Of a stretch of 64,000 nucleotides of DNA, positions 26,001-34,659 are shown in pieces. The stretch's first letter is position 1. The number at the start of each line of letters is the position of its first letter. The translations under genes and the position numbers were made by a program. The DNA comes from Candidatus Ozemobacteraceae bacterium. Its GTDB lineage: Bacteria > Muiribacteriota > Ozemobacteria > Ozemobacterales > Ozemobacteraceae. The stretch lies in contig DAOSOK010000003.1 in the NCBI GenBank assembly GCA_035373905.1, positions 12,561-76,560 of the forward strand, given 5' to 3'. The notes beneath the pieces are model-generated. The model did no database searches and was not told the DNA's origin. It saw only the letters and a program-made list of their open reading frames with translations.

Positions 26001-28658
26001 CTGAACGGGCGTCGCGGCTCCTTCGAGATGAAGTTCGGCGCCGACTGCCGGCCGAACGCGTTCGTCACCCTGACGGTGCCGTGCGGCCGCACCTCGATGA
26101 CCACCTACCGCAGCCAGCTCGACGTGGGAGCTCCCCGCATCTTCTACGGCGTCGCCTCCGTCGATGTCCGCAACGCGGTCGAAGGGTTGAAAGCGATCAT
26201 CGCCCCCGACGAGACCGAGGGTAAGGGCGACCTGCGCGGCCGGCCCGGCGAACCCCGGCGCCTGACGTTCCGCGTCACCGACGAGAAGGGTCAGGGAACG
26301 ACGTGCGAGATGGCCGTCTGCGTCGTCGACGAAGCGGTTCTCGCGCTGACGGGCTACGTCACGCCGGTCCTCTCGCGCCTGCTCAACTTCTCGCTCCCCC
26401 TCTCCGTCTTCACGGGCGACCTGCGCCTGTCCCTCCTGACCCAGGAACTGTTCAAACTGTTCGCGACGAATCCGCTCACGGGCGGCGACATGGGCAGCGG
26501 TGCGCTTGCCTCCGACATGGCCCTGCGCAAAGATTTCCGGCCGGTCGCCTACTGGAACCCCGCGTTGTATACCGATGAATCCGGAAACGCGGCGATCGAC
26601 TTCACCCTCCCCGACTCGACGACGGCCTACCGCGTCTACGTCGTGGCGCTGAGCACAGGCACCGCGTTCTGCACGGCCCAGCGCAACATGATCGTCACGA
26701 AGGAGTTCTACCTCCAGCCCGGGATGCCGCGCTTCCTGACGGCGGGCGACGAGGCGTTCTTCCCCCTGTCGGCCTGCAACAAGACCGATACCGCGGGCAA
26801 GGCGAGCCTGGCCGTCGCCGAGACGACCAACCTGACGGCGACGCTCGATGCGCCCGAAGCCGACCTGGCACCGCTGACCAACACCGTTGTGCGCACCCGC
26901 CTGGCCGCCGAGAACGGCCCCGGTGAGGGGGCGATCACCCTCAGCGGCCGGTACGGCGATTACAAGGATGCAATCCGGCTGCCGCTGCCGATCGTTTCGA
27001 AACACACGGTCCTCACGAAAACCCAGCAGGGCTCGGGCACCGGGAAACAGGAAATCGGATTCGACCCGCCCGCCGGCGTCGCCGAGATGCCCGCCCAGGA
27101 ACGGAAAAACACGCTCCGGGCAACGCTGACCCTTACGACGACCCAGCTGTCGCGCCTGACCCCCGGCATCAAATATCTGCTGCAATATCCCTACGGCTGC
27201 ATCGAGCAGACCAGCTCGGGCATCATCCCCCTCGCGGCGATCCGCGCCCTGGTGAACCAGGGACTGATGCCGGGAATCACCATCGCGGAAGTCGACAAGT
27301 TCCTCCAGAGCGGCGTCGACCGCGTCCTGCGCATGCAGACGCCGGGCGGCCTCTTCGCCTACTGGCCCGGCGAACGCACGGGAAGCTGGTGGGGCACCCA
27401 CTACGCGATGTTCGCCCTGTCCCTCGCGAAACAGGTCGGCTTCGACGTCCCCCAGGAGCGGCTCGACAAGGCCGTCAAGGCGGTTCGCGACCTGCTTCTC
27501 GGCAAGGAGCAGAGCGGATGGCGCAACTACAGCATGAACGACCTCGCGGCCGTCAATCTCGCCCGAAACGGGGCCCTGTCGGCGGATGAACTGACGTCGC
27601 TCATGACCGGAATGACGAACCGCGAATTCGAGTCCCAGGCCCTGCTGCTCTGGGCATCGGCGATCGTCAAGAACCAATCGGTCGACCAGCTGAAGAAACA
27701 GCTCAAAAAACTCACTCCTACGATCTCCGACAGCTACAGGGACTGGACGAACTCGAGCGTCCGCGAGGTCGCGGCGACCCTGCTCGCGACGCTGATCATC
27801 GAAGGCGCCACGAAAAAGGCCGACGAACTGGCCGGCATGCTCCTCAGATCGGTCAGCACCGAGGGCCGCTGGAACTCCACCGCCGACACCGGCTGGGCGC
27901 TCTTCGCCTTGGCCCAGTATTTCGAGAAGAAGGACGTGATGTCCGACAGGGAACTCCCGGTCAGGATCCTCCACGCCGGCAAGCCCGCGATCGAAGCGAC
28001 CGTCGGGAAAACCGGCGCAGAACTCGTGCTCGACGCCGAGGCCCTGCTGGCGACCCCGTCCATCGTGCTCGAGGGGCCGGAAAAGGCTCTCCTTCACTGG
28101 GCGTTCCGATTCGAACATCCGGACCCCGCCTCGCGATCCGAAGACCTCGACAAGGGCTTCCGCGTCGTCAAACGCGTCGTGAACCTCACGGGCAGCGAAA
28201 CCATCCGGGTCGGCGATCTCCTCAAGATCGTCGTCGAGTTCGAAGATTCGTTTCACCGGTCCAACCGATGGTGCGACTTCCAGTATGTGGCCCTCGAGGA
28301 TCCCCTGCCGGCTGGTTTTATAGCGATCAATACGGCGCTTCGCACCGAAACCCCGGCGAGATCCTCGTCCGACGACGAGGAAGAGTCGGACGCCGATGAC
28401 GACAACCCCGAGTGGTATTCCGCCTGGGAGGACGGCTGCTACAAGCTCCAGCCGGACCATTTCGAAATGCGAAACGACAAGGTCCTCGCCTTCAAAAACC
28501 GACTCTGGAGCAACCGGTTCAGGTTCACCTACTTCGCCCGGGCGGTCTGCGAAGGCACGTTCTGGATGCGCCCGACCCACGTCTCGCTGATGTACGAGCC
28601 GGATTATTTCGGCATGACGACCGGCGAGAGCATCCGCATCGAGCCCGCCGCGAAATGA
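23025..28658 (+). CDS. Bacterial alpha-2-macroglobulin with intact thioester
   Basis: This 1877-aa periplasmic protease trap has a signal peptide (LLIPFLTLLLAAVMAGTAHAA) without a lipobox Cys, followed by repeated MG beta-sandwich domains. The GIYKPGETVHFKATLR block typical of MG domains is near 545. The bait-region neighbourhood shows acidic and Arg-rich low complexity, and the thioester domain carries YGCIEQTSS with Cys at about residue 1392. The CxEQ motif is complete, so the protein can trap proteases covalently. On family knowledge these proteins work beside PBP1C to guard and repair damaged peptidoglycan; pbpC follows here at 28863. GGAGG sits 10 nt before the ATG. Length is somewhat above the E. 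coli YfhM type (about 1650 aa). A strong terminator follows. Confidence 0.95.
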   Translation: MHTSRFPSSGFRTWLLIPFLTLLLAAVMAGTAHAAPLEVTWKLVQEGDLQPLDWRLTLDFSRPVSVLELSKKIKCLTASATTMFTVINATDTGAPLLSQPLPSERTRFILGPKQPAKNLNDCLITIAQGLAAPGGEPLESAVQIKFECRETVDVLSVEPFYSPSEGRGIAVTVSRPINAAALKRKLRILPPVGRIRVRKTDDETANVFHVTGGLETGKTYQAEIRGGEIEGDSYIFNKVSVPFTAKGPAADIRFEADRSVIELHSRQLVPVSVTNLSGVRCQLTRIPPLFAPEFADLTALALNDARRPRTSSAMRASDEVEEGIASAAVFAEQKMVEGVARLEEMRTLTAPAGSNTNLAWFTGDFAQSSEPFFANGAPDKVHRLSLPLSFRKEAAKGGAFLVQLLDPERPELKHATRLFQITDLSITYKFSATQLLVWVTSVETGKPVPDAAILLFTRDDKRLVLGATDRDGLLVATNGANFPAIDLSSGPAHLTVFPFNVADSAIVVAANGDDAAFMQLDTNRFRPYSVTQAPPGNVTLKSRNAHAFTERGIYKPGETVHFKATLRAYRDNAIVAPQGETVTIVVTDARDEKILDTDLVLNEYGTCSGSLKLKEFAPLGQYNLKVIHTPPAALPTAASLTASVWNWFFGDKEEKTTETKPGKTELVSVGFQVQQFEPPRHFVEIETETKSREIERVPGRRETEEYLEARIVGKYYTGGVLRHAKVRWTARMVTIEPFVEGYGGYHFGGSGNDSTLIESGESLLDKEGRLAVSLPVDRALMNGPYGIEISATVMDVDARPATQVTTWEPKTAIHVGMTRLPDLNERDEASLDVIAIGADGNRRDSGSVRLDILRKRWFYTQKRDEDGNIFYRWDQGWIRTLTTTQPMSGGKATFDLSFDDSGEYKFEAIYICDDGEFKCSQVAEVGYVYESGDDDEDSRTRRRSDSELVLSVDRAALKVDESARVDFSLPRAASHALITCERDRIFEWRVVPLNGRRGSFEMKFGADCRPNAFVTLTVPCGRTSMTTYRSQLDVGAPRIFYGVASVDVRNAVEGLKAIIAPDETEGKGDLRGRPGEPRRLTFRVTDEKGQGTTCEMAVCVVDEAVLALTGYVTPVLSRLLNFSLPLSVFTGDLRLSLLTQELFKLFATNPLTGGDMGSGALASDMALRKDFRPVAYWNPALYTDESGNAAIDFTLPDSTTAYRVYVVALSTGTAFCTAQRNMIVTKEFYLQPGMPRFLTAGDEAFFPLSACNKTDTAGKASLAVAETTNLTATLDAPEADLAPLTNTVVRTRLAAENGPGEGAITLSGRYGDYKDAIRLPLPIVSKHTVLTKTQQGSGTGKQEIGFDPPAGVAEMPAQERKNTLRATLTLTTTQLSRLTPGIKYLLQYPYGCIEQTSSGIIPLAAIRALVNQGLMPGITIAEVDKFLQSGVDRVLRMQTPGGLFAYWPGERTGSWWGTHYAMFALSLAKQVGFDVPQERLDKAVKAVRDLLLGKEQSGWRNYSMNDLAAVNLARNGALSADELTSLMTGMTNREFESQALLLWASAIVKNQSVDQLKKQLKKLTPTISDSYRDWTNSSVREVAATLLATLIIEGATKKADELAGMLLRSVSTEGRWNSTADTGWALFALAQYFEKKDVMSDRELPVRILHAGKPAIEATVGKTGAELVLDAEALLATPSIVLEGPEKALLHWAFRFEHPDPASRSEDLDKGFRVVKRVVNLTGSETIRVGDLLKIVVEFEDSFHRSNRWCDFQYVALEDPLPAGFIAINTALRTETPARSSSDDEEESDADDDNPEWYSAWEDGCYKLQPDHFEMRNDKVLAFKNRLWSNRFRFTYFARAVCEGTFWMRPTHVSLMYEPDYFGMTTGESIRIEPAAK

Positions 28659-28682
28659 GGCGGGCGGCGTTCTGAACGTTCG

Positions 28683-28716
28683 GGCCGGCCGCCTCAGGGC
28701 GGCCGGCCGTTCTTTT
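28683..28716 (+). terminator. Rho-independent terminator after the alpha-2-macroglobulin gene
   Basis: An 11-bp perfect GC-only stem (28683-28693 with 28698-28708) and TCAG loop are followed by GTTCTTTT. Confidence 0.85.
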
Positions 28717-28764
28717 GCCCGAACCATGCGTTTCCTCGAACCTCCGCAGGAACGGCCCCCCGTT

Positions 28765-28830
28765 CCGTTCGCCCTGAGCCTGTCGAAGGGCGAGAACCCG
28801 TTCGTGCTTCGACAGGCTCAGCACGAACGG
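28765..28830. repeat. Dispersed hairpin repeat, copy 2 (arms only)
   Basis: It contains both arms of the repeat family (CGTTCGCCCTGAGCCTGTCG and CGACAGGCTCAGCACGAACG) separated by a few bases. It lacks the long internal spacer and terminal inverted repeats of the 41041 copy. It lies between the terminator and pbpC. Confidence 0.75.
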
Positions 28831-28862
28831 AGTCCAAAAACCTGACGGGGATATAGTATCTT

Positions 28863-31304
28863 TTGAAATATATCAAATATATTTTATTCATCGCCGTCGC
28901 ATGTTTTCTTTTCGCGGCGATCTGCTGGAAACCGGCCGTGCGCCTGCTCGTTCCGGACGCCGCCGGCTTCGTCCGGGCGGCGCTGGCGGCCGACGGCGGT
29001 GCCTTTCTCGCGCGCGACGGCACCCTGCTGCGCCTGTTCACCAGCCCGTCGGGAGACATCCGGCTCGACACCCCGCTGGCGAGTTGTTCCCCGCTGCTGA
29101 TCGACGCTCTGCTGGCCGCGGAGGACCGCTCGTTCTTCCGTCACGGAGGCTTCGACCTCGCGGCAATATGCCGGGCCGCATGGGACAATCTCCTCGAGCG
29201 ACGCATCGTTTCGGGAGCGAGCACGATCACCCAGCAGGTGATGCGCATTTCCCGGCCGCGCCCGAGGACCCTGGCGGCGAAGGTATCCGAACTGTTTCTC
29301 GCCGCGCGCCTCGAGCAGCAGATGAGCAAGCGGGAGATCCTCTCCGCCTACCTGAACCTGGCCCCGATGGCAGGCAATCTGCGCGGCAGCTGGGCCGGCG
29401 CATACCTGCTGTTCGGCAGGGAACCGGCGGCTCTCGATCTCGCCCAAGCCGCGACGCTCGCCGCCCTACCCCAGTCTCCTTCGCGCCTCAATCCGTGGCG
29501 TCCGGAAGGCGCAAAGCGGCTGAAAGCGAGACGAAACTGGGTCCTTTCGCGCATGGCGAAGCTGAATCTCGCCGATCCGAAAACGTGCGCGGCGGCGGCC
29601 CGAAAGCCCCTCGGCATCCGTCCCTGGAAACTCCCCCTCGCCTGCCCGCATTTCACGGACTGGCTGTTCGCCGAGACCGGCACGCCGACCGGCCGCCTGA
29701 CGACGTCCATCGACGTCGACGTCCAGCGCCGTCTCGAAAACGTGCTGAAATCCCACCGGAGCCGGCTGGCCCGGTCGGGCGCCCGCCAGGCGGCGGGGCT
29801 CGTCATCGACACCCCGACCATGTCGGTGCTCGCGATGGCCGGCTCTCAGCAGTGGGGCCCGGAAACGGGCGGGTTCAACAACGGCTGCACGGCCCGCCGA
29901 TCGGGCGGCTCGATTCTCAAGCCATTCCTGTACGCACTCGCGCTCGAAAAAGGGTTTTCCGCCTCGTCGGTCATCTCGGACACCCTCCAGACCTTCCGGA
30001 CGCCGCAGGGCGATTATCTCCCCGTCAACGCCGACCGCCGTTCGTACGGCCCCATCACCGTGCGAAGCGCCCTCGGCAACTCGCTGAACATCACCGCCGT
30101 CAAGATGCTGAACGCCCTGGGAGGCAGGACGTTTTACCGTCTGCTCGCCAGCCTCGGCCTCCTTCCGCCCGATGAAGCGCTGGCAGACGTTTACGGCCTC
30201 GGTCTCGCCATCGGGAACCCTGAACTGTCGATGACCTCCGTCGCGGCCGCCTACGGCATGCTGGCACATGCCGGCCGCCGGGTCGCGCTGCGGGCGACGC
30301 CGGGGCCGGCTTCTATATCTTTCGAAATTGTATCTGCCGCTACAGCCTGGATCACCCTCGAAATGCTCGCCGATCCATCGGCCAGGCTTCTCACGTTCGG
30401 CAATCCGCAGTTCTTCTCCTACCCCTTTCCCGTCGCCATCAAGACCGGTACGAGCACCAATTATCGCGATGCGTGGCTGTTCGGCGTCACCCCGCGGTAT
30501 ATCGTGGGGCTGTGGGCGGGCAACTTCGACGGCGCGCCGACCTACGGCCTTTCCGGGGCGACCGCCTGCGGCCCGATGGCGCACGATCTCCTGACGGAAC
30601 TTCAGTCCGGCGGCATGAGCGGCTGGTTCCGGCAACCGTCCTCCGTCGTGACGGCCCCCGTCTGCGGCATCTCTGGGAAACGCCCGACCCGCTTCTGCCC
30701 CGTCAGAACGACCGAACTCTTCGTCCGCGGCTCGGAGCCATTCGAGGACTGCAGGTTCCACGAGCGCCAGGGCCGCTTCCACGAACTCCCCCCCGAGTAT
30801 GCCGGCTGGCTCCAGGCCCGCGGCATCTCCCGGACGGCTGATCCGTTCGTGCTCGCCGGCGGCCTTGAGCTCGGAGATCCCCTCGCCCCCCTTCCGGGCA
30901 GCCACCCCGACGGCCCGGGCGTTCATCTCAGAAACTCAGCGTCCGGCTCTTCCGAGATCGCCTCTTCGGCGATAATTCCGGCGCCGCCGGTCGCCGCGAC
31001 CGCCGCGGGGATCCTCCGCGTCTCCCGCCCGGATACAGACGCCGTCGGCTGGGGACGAATCAGCATCGTCTCGCCGCACGACGGCGACCGGTTCGTCCGC
31101 TCCACGGACGAGGACAACCTCGTCCGCCTGCGGGCGATTCCCGAGGCCCCCCTGACCGAAGTCATCTGGCTCGTCGACGGCCTCGAAACCGCCCGGGTCG
31201 GCCCGCCTTACGAAGCGTTCTGGCCGATGCAGCCCGGCGCTCACACGATCACCGTCCTCTCGCCCGGCGAGGAGGCCGCCCAGATCCGCATCACCGTCGA
31301 GTGA
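28863..31304 (+). CDS. pbpC: Penicillin-binding protein 1C
   Basis: This 813-aa bifunctional peptidoglycan synthase has an N-terminal TM (YIKYILFIAVACFLFAAICW). The GT51 transglycosylase domain (about 70-235) shows AAEDRSFFRHGGFD, GASTITQQ and REILSAYLN. The transpeptidase (about 290-600) has the SxxK in GSILKPF, an SLN in LGNSLNI and KTGTS. A C-terminal PBP1C beta domain (about 715-813) follows. PBP1C proteins pair with periplasmic alpha-2-macroglobulins, matching the upstream gene. The start is a TTG in an AT-rich patch; no better in-frame ATG or GTG precedes the TM segment, so the exact start is the weak point. Codons at 30308-30345 form an AT-rich island. Confidence 0.94.
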   Translation: MKYIKYILFIAVACFLFAAICWKPAVRLLVPDAAGFVRAALAADGGAFLARDGTLLRLFTSPSGDIRLDTPLASCSPLLIDALLAAEDRSFFRHGGFDLAAICRAAWDNLLERRIVSGASTITQQVMRISRPRPRTLAAKVSELFLAARLEQQMSKREILSAYLNLAPMAGNLRGSWAGAYLLFGREPAALDLAQAATLAALPQSPSRLNPWRPEGAKRLKARRNWVLSRMAKLNLADPKTCAAAARKPLGIRPWKLPLACPHFTDWLFAETGTPTGRLTTSIDVDVQRRLENVLKSHRSRLARSGARQAAGLVIDTPTMSVLAMAGSQQWGPETGGFNNGCTARRSGGSILKPFLYALALEKGFSASSVISDTLQTFRTPQGDYLPVNADRRSYGPITVRSALGNSLNITAVKMLNALGGRTFYRLLASLGLLPPDEALADVYGLGLAIGNPELSMTSVAAAYGMLAHAGRRVALRATPGPASISFEIVSAATAWITLEMLADPSARLLTFGNPQFFSYPFPVAIKTGTSTNYRDAWLFGVTPRYIVGLWAGNFDGAPTYGLSGATACGPMAHDLLTELQSGGMSGWFRQPSSVVTAPVCGISGKRPTRFCPVRTTELFVRGSEPFEDCRFHERQGRFHELPPEYAGWLQARGISRTADPFVLAGGLELGDPLAPLPGSHPDGPGVHLRNSASGSSEIASSAIIPAPPVAATAAGILRVSRPDTDAVGWGRISIVSPHDGDRFVRSTDEDNLVRLRAIPEAPLTEVIWLVDGLETARVGPPYEAFWPMQPGAHTITVLSPGEEAAQIRITVE

Positions 31305-31330
31305 AACACCCCCGCCCGTTCCTGTATAAT
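31301..31330 (+). promoter_or_regulatory. Putative promoter of the metallo-beta-lactamase gene
   Basis: GTGAAA (31301-31306), an 18-nt spacer and a perfect TATAAT (31325-31330) lie 48 nt before the ATG at 31378, overlapping the pbpC stop. Confidence 0.45.
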
Positions 31331-31377
31331 GGGTACACGTTCAAGCAGGGACGAACTCGATCTGCCGGAGCACGCAC

Positions 31378-32250
31378 ATGGATTATATGCATAAATATAT
31401 AACTCCGTCCGTTTTTCTGTTCATCGTCTTTTCGTGTTTCCTTCTTCCGTTCTTCGGCGGCGTGGAAACCAGCGCGGAGTCATCGAATGAAGCCGGATCG
31501 CCGAAAACCGCTCGCGCGCGGAAGGCGCCGCTTCCCTCCGGCTGGATGGAAGTCGCCTTCATCGATGTCGGCAAGGGCGACGCGGCCATCGTCCGGCTGC
31601 CGGACGGGAGAACGTGCCTGATCGACACGGGCTACGCAAAATCGGCCGACACGCTCGTCGGGAATCTCGAGAAACGCGGCATCCGCACGCTCGACCTGGT
31701 CGTACTCACGCATCGGCACAAAGACCACGCGGGCGGCTATCCGGCGATCGCGGAAGCGTTCCCCATCGCCAGGGTTGTCGAGCCGTATGATCCGCGCGAC
31801 CCTTCTCGGACGCTCCGCGTCAAGCCCGGAAACGTCCTCATCGAAGGCAAGGGATACAAGCTCACCGCGCTCGGTCCGTCGCGGTCGCATCCCGACGAGA
31901 ACGAAGGCTCTCTCGTGCTGAAGCTCGAGTTCGCCAATGTCTCTTTTCTCTTCGCAGCCGACGTACTCGCGGCCGGGCAGGAGGATCTGCTGAGGCGGGG
32001 CATCGACCTGCGCGCCGACGTTCTCAAGGTTCCCCATCACGGCACGTATAAAGGCGGGTCGGCGACTCCCTTCTTCATGGCCGTCCGGCCGAAATACGCG
32101 ATCATCACCTGCGACGCGGGAGAGGGCGACGTCCCCGACGACGGCGTCGTGGAAAAGCTCCAGAATGTCGGCGCCACAGTCCTTCGGACCGACGAAACCG
32201 GGAACGTCGTGTTCCGCAGCGACGGCAGCGATCTGCTGATGAAGCCCTGA
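31378..32250 (+). CDS. ComEC/Rec2-type metallo-beta-lactamase-fold protein, membrane-anchored or secreted
   Basis: This 290-aa protein has one N-terminal hydrophobic segment (VFLFIVFSCFLLPFFGGV) and then a stand-alone ComEC-C-terminal-like MBL domain. It shows MEVAFIDVGKGDAAIV, LIDTGY, the metal motif THRHKDHAGG, FLFAADVL and VPHHGTY. The polytopic pore domain of ComEC is absent. Related secreted or anchored proteins are presumed nucleases or phosphodiesterases; substrate and role are not known. CGGAG lies about 9 nt before the ATG. The first codons form an AT-rich island, unlike the rest of the gene. It faces the M42 peptidase gene across a shared terminator. Confidence 0.85.
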   Translation: MDYMHKYITPSVFLFIVFSCFLLPFFGGVETSAESSNEAGSPKTARARKAPLPSGWMEVAFIDVGKGDAAIVRLPDGRTCLIDTGYAKSADTLVGNLEKRGIRTLDLVVLTHRHKDHAGGYPAIAEAFPIARVVEPYDPRDPSRTLRVKPGNVLIEGKGYKLTALGPSRSHPDENEGSLVLKLEFANVSFLFAADVLAAGQEDLLRRGIDLRADVLKVPHHGTYKGGSATPFFMAVRPKYAIITCDAGEGDVPDDGVVEKLQNVGATVLRTDETGNVVFRSDGSDLLMKP

Positions 32251-32262
32251 CGGCTACGACCA

Positions 32263-32301
32263 CGAACCGGGCTCCCGCCTCGCAGACGGGAGCCCGGTTC
32301 G
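32263..32301. terminator. Bidirectional terminator between convergent genes
   Basis: A 15-bp perfect stem (32263-32277 with 32287-32301) and 9-nt loop, flanked by T/A tracts on both sides, sits between the stops at 32250 (+) and 32304 (-). Confidence 0.85.
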
Positions 32302-32303
32302 TT

Positions 32304-33341
32304 TCAGCCGAGCGTCTCGAGGTAGGCCATCAGCAGGTCGCGCGTGGCCTTCAGTCCCGTTTCGTGGGTGCGCTCGCAGCCGTGCGAGGCCGAGACGCCA
32401 GGGCCGATCAGCCCGACGCGCAGGTCGTGACCGGCGCGAAGCGCTGCCGAACCGTCCGAGCCATAGAACGGAAATACGTCGACCTTGTGAGGAATCTTGC
32501 GTTCTCTGGCCAACGCGACGAGCTTGCGACGCATGCCGAGATCGTAGGGCCCCGACGAGTCCTTCGCGCAGATCGAGACCGAGTATTCGTCGCCCGCGAC
32601 GCGGTCGCCCACGACGCCCATGTCGACGACCAGCATCTCGCGCACCGGCGCCGGAATCCCGGCGCAGGCGCCATGACCGACCTCTTCGTAGGTCGTGAAA
32701 AAGAAGCAGACCGGCAGTTTCTTCAGCTTCGTCGGGCCGAGCTCGAGCAGGGTCGACAACATGACGGCCGAGCCGGCCTTGTCGTCGAGAAAGTGCGCCT
32801 TCACGAAGCCCGTGTCGGTGCGCTCAAACCTGGCGTCGAAACAGACGAAGTCGCCCACCCCGATGCCGAGCTTCTCGACGTCGGCCGCTCGCCGCACCTG
32901 AGCGTCGAGCCGCACATGCATGCTCTCGGGCTTCCGCTCGGTCGTCTCGGCGGCCCGATTCACGTGGGCGGCCGGGTTATTCAGCAGGAGCGTCCCGCGG
33001 TACCGCTTTCCGCCGTCGGTGCAGACCGTCAGGTAGTTCCCCTCGAACGACGGCAGGAGCGGGCCGCCGATCTTCGTGATGGCGAGGGTGCCGTCCCCGT
33101 TGACGTGGGTGACCATCGCCCCCAGCGTATCCACGTGGCCCGACACCAGGAGGGTCGGCGCCGCGTGACAGCCAATGAGAACCCCGCCCTTATTGGTCAG
33201 ACGCCCCGGAATGCCATTTTTCGCGGCGGTTTCCAGGAGCCAGCGGGCGATCTCTTCGGTGAACCCAGAAGGTGAGGGAATCTCCTCGAGTTTCTGGAGA
33301 AGGGAAACGATATGTGCCGGTTCACTCGTGATGCGAGCCAT
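32304..33341 (-). CDS. M42-family metallo-aminopeptidase
   Basis: This 345-aa cytosolic peptidase has the M42/M18 co-catalytic metal pattern: SGHVDTLGAMV (His, Asp), LDDKAGSA (bridging Asp), TYEEVGHGA (catalytic Glu-Glu) and DMGVVGD. A late VSASHGCERTHETG provides the final His. Family members form large tetrahedral dodecamers that remove N-terminal residues from peptides. GGAG precedes the ATG. It lies 46 nt after the PAS sensor gene in the same direction and may be read from the cyclase/sensor transcript. Confidence 0.92.
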   Translation of the reverse strand: MARITSEPAHIVSLLQKLEEIPSPSGFTEEIARWLLETAAKNGIPGRLTNKGGVLIGCHAAPTLLVSGHVDTLGAMVTHVNGDGTLAITKIGGPLLPSFEGNYLTVCTDGGKRYRGTLLLNNPAAHVNRAAETTERKPESMHVRLDAQVRRAADVEKLGIGVGDFVCFDARFERTDTGFVKAHFLDDKAGSAVMLSTLLELGPTKLKKLPVCFFFTTYEEVGHGACAGIPAPVREMLVVDMGVVGDRVAGDEYSVSICAKDSSGPYDLGMRRKLVALARERKIPHKVDVFPFYGSDGSAALRAGHDLRVGLIGPGVSASHGCERTHETGLKATRDLLMAYLETLG

Positions 33342-33387
33342 GCTTCAATCTCCGCGATGCTGATGAGATGTTGTTCCTGAAACAACG

Positions 33388-34644
33388 TCACTTCTTATTG
33401 AATACTTCAGGATATATCTTTTTGGCGCACTCGGGGCAGATGCCGTGGCTGAAATCCGCACCCGAGTGTTTGGCAATATACTCTTCGATATGCTCCCAGT
33501 ATCCCGTGTCGTTGCGGATTTTCTTGCAGGCGGAGCAGATCGGCAGAAGACCGCTCAGCGTCCTGACGTTCGCCAAGGCATCCTGGAGTTCCCTGATCAG
33601 CTTTTCGCGCTCCGCTTCCGCCTGTTTCTGGAAGGTGATATCGCTGATGGTCGAAAGGAGCGAGTCCTGGCCATGGATCGTCAATTTCTCGGACGAAAGC
33701 AGGATCGTCCGGAGCTCCCCCGACTTTCGCCGCATCGTCACCACGAAATCATGCACGGCGCCCTTCGCCTCAATTTTCTGGACGAAAGCAACCCGCTCGC
33801 TTTCCGACAGCCAGAGGTTCAATTCCAGCGTCGTCTTGCCGATCATCTCCTCCGGAAGATAGCCGCTCATCTTCGCGTATCCTTCGTTGACCTCGAAGAT
33901 CCGGCCGTCCTCGATCCTGGTCAGCATGACGCCGTTGGGCGACGAGTGAAACGCTTTGGAAAACTTTTCTTCCTGCAGGGTCACGTCGATGAGCAACCGC
34001 TTGTTCACCATGAGCATAAGCGTATAGGTAAGAAGAATGAGAATGAGCTTATAGAATAACAATATATATTCTTCAAACGCCCCCGCGCGCAGCCAGTCCT
34101 GTCCAACGCTTCCAAACGCGAGGGCATGCACGATCCGGCAGAAATTGAGCAGGTTCAGCGCCCCGTAGACAAGTCCGACGCCCAGCGTCACGGATCTCAT
34201 TTCCTTCTCCACCCGGAATATCAGCAACCAGGAACACTGAAGGCCGATGATCAGCCAGAAAGTGCAGAGATTCAGATTTCTCATGTTCAGATCGGGCTGA
34301 ACAGCGGTAAACCAGGCATGGATCACCGCGAATATGCCGATCAGGACGACGTTGTGACCATGCCGGCCCGGCTTCCCGGCGAATCGTTCCAGGCCGATGA
34401 ATCCGAGCAGGGTTCCGATCAGAAAGATGGCATTCGTCACGACGAGGGTCACCCAGCTGACGGTTGAGCCTCTCGTGAAGAGAAGAATCAGCCCGCCGGT
34501 CTGGCAGAGAAAATCCAGTACGTTGAAGAAAAGGCCGTCATACCGCTGCCGGTTCCGGTACCACAGCAAGCCGACGATCCCGGTGCAGATGCAGTTGGTG
34601 ATCAGCGTCGTGAAGACGATCGTTCGCATGTCGAGAAGGCTCAT
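33388..34644 (-). CDS. 7TM-PAS sensor with C-terminal Cys-rich (CxxC...HGICPEC) module
   Basis: This 418-aa protein has about seven membrane helices in residues 8-220, a PAS domain (about 228-345; AFHSSPNGVMLTRIEDGRIFEVNEGY), a short coiled coil, then a compact module with LLPICSACKKIRND and HGICPECAKKIYPE. That four-Cys module is commonly attached to PAS, GAF and REC proteins of unknown output and looks like a zinc site. No kinase, GGDEF or cyclase output is present. It starts 15 nt after the stop of the membrane cyclase gene, so sensor and cyclase are probably co-expressed and may share a pathway (inference). Residues 196-212 (YILLFYKLILILLTYT) are encoded in a long AT-rich stretch at 34016-34078. 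Confidence 0.85.
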   Translation of the reverse strand: MSLLDMRTIVFTTLITNCICTGIVGLLWYRNRQRYDGLFFNVLDFLCQTGGLILLFTRGSTVSWVTLVVTNAIFLIGTLLGFIGLERFAGKPGRHGHNVVLIGIFAVIHAWFTAVQPDLNMRNLNLCTFWLIIGLQCSWLLIFRVEKEMRSVTLGVGLVYGALNLLNFCRIVHALAFGSVGQDWLRAGAFEEYILLFYKLILILLTYTLMLMVNKRLLIDVTLQEEKFSKAFHSSPNGVMLTRIEDGRIFEVNEGYAKMSGYLPEEMIGKTTLELNLWLSESERVAFVQKIEAKGAVHDFVVTMRRKSGELRTILLSSEKLTIHGQDSLLSTISDITFQKQAEAEREKLIRELQDALANVRTLSGLLPICSACKKIRNDTGYWEHIEEYIAKHSGADFSHGICPECAKKIYPEVFNKK

Positions 34645-34659
34645 GGATCACTCTTTTCC

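Noticed and set aside
23544..28727. A 1727-codon open frame on the minus strand opposite the alpha-2-macroglobulin gene.
   Set aside because: It mirrors third-position GC bias of the plus-strand gene, shows no domain motifs and is composed of Arg/Gly/Val/Glu-rich filler; the plus frame has clear signal, MG and thioester motifs.
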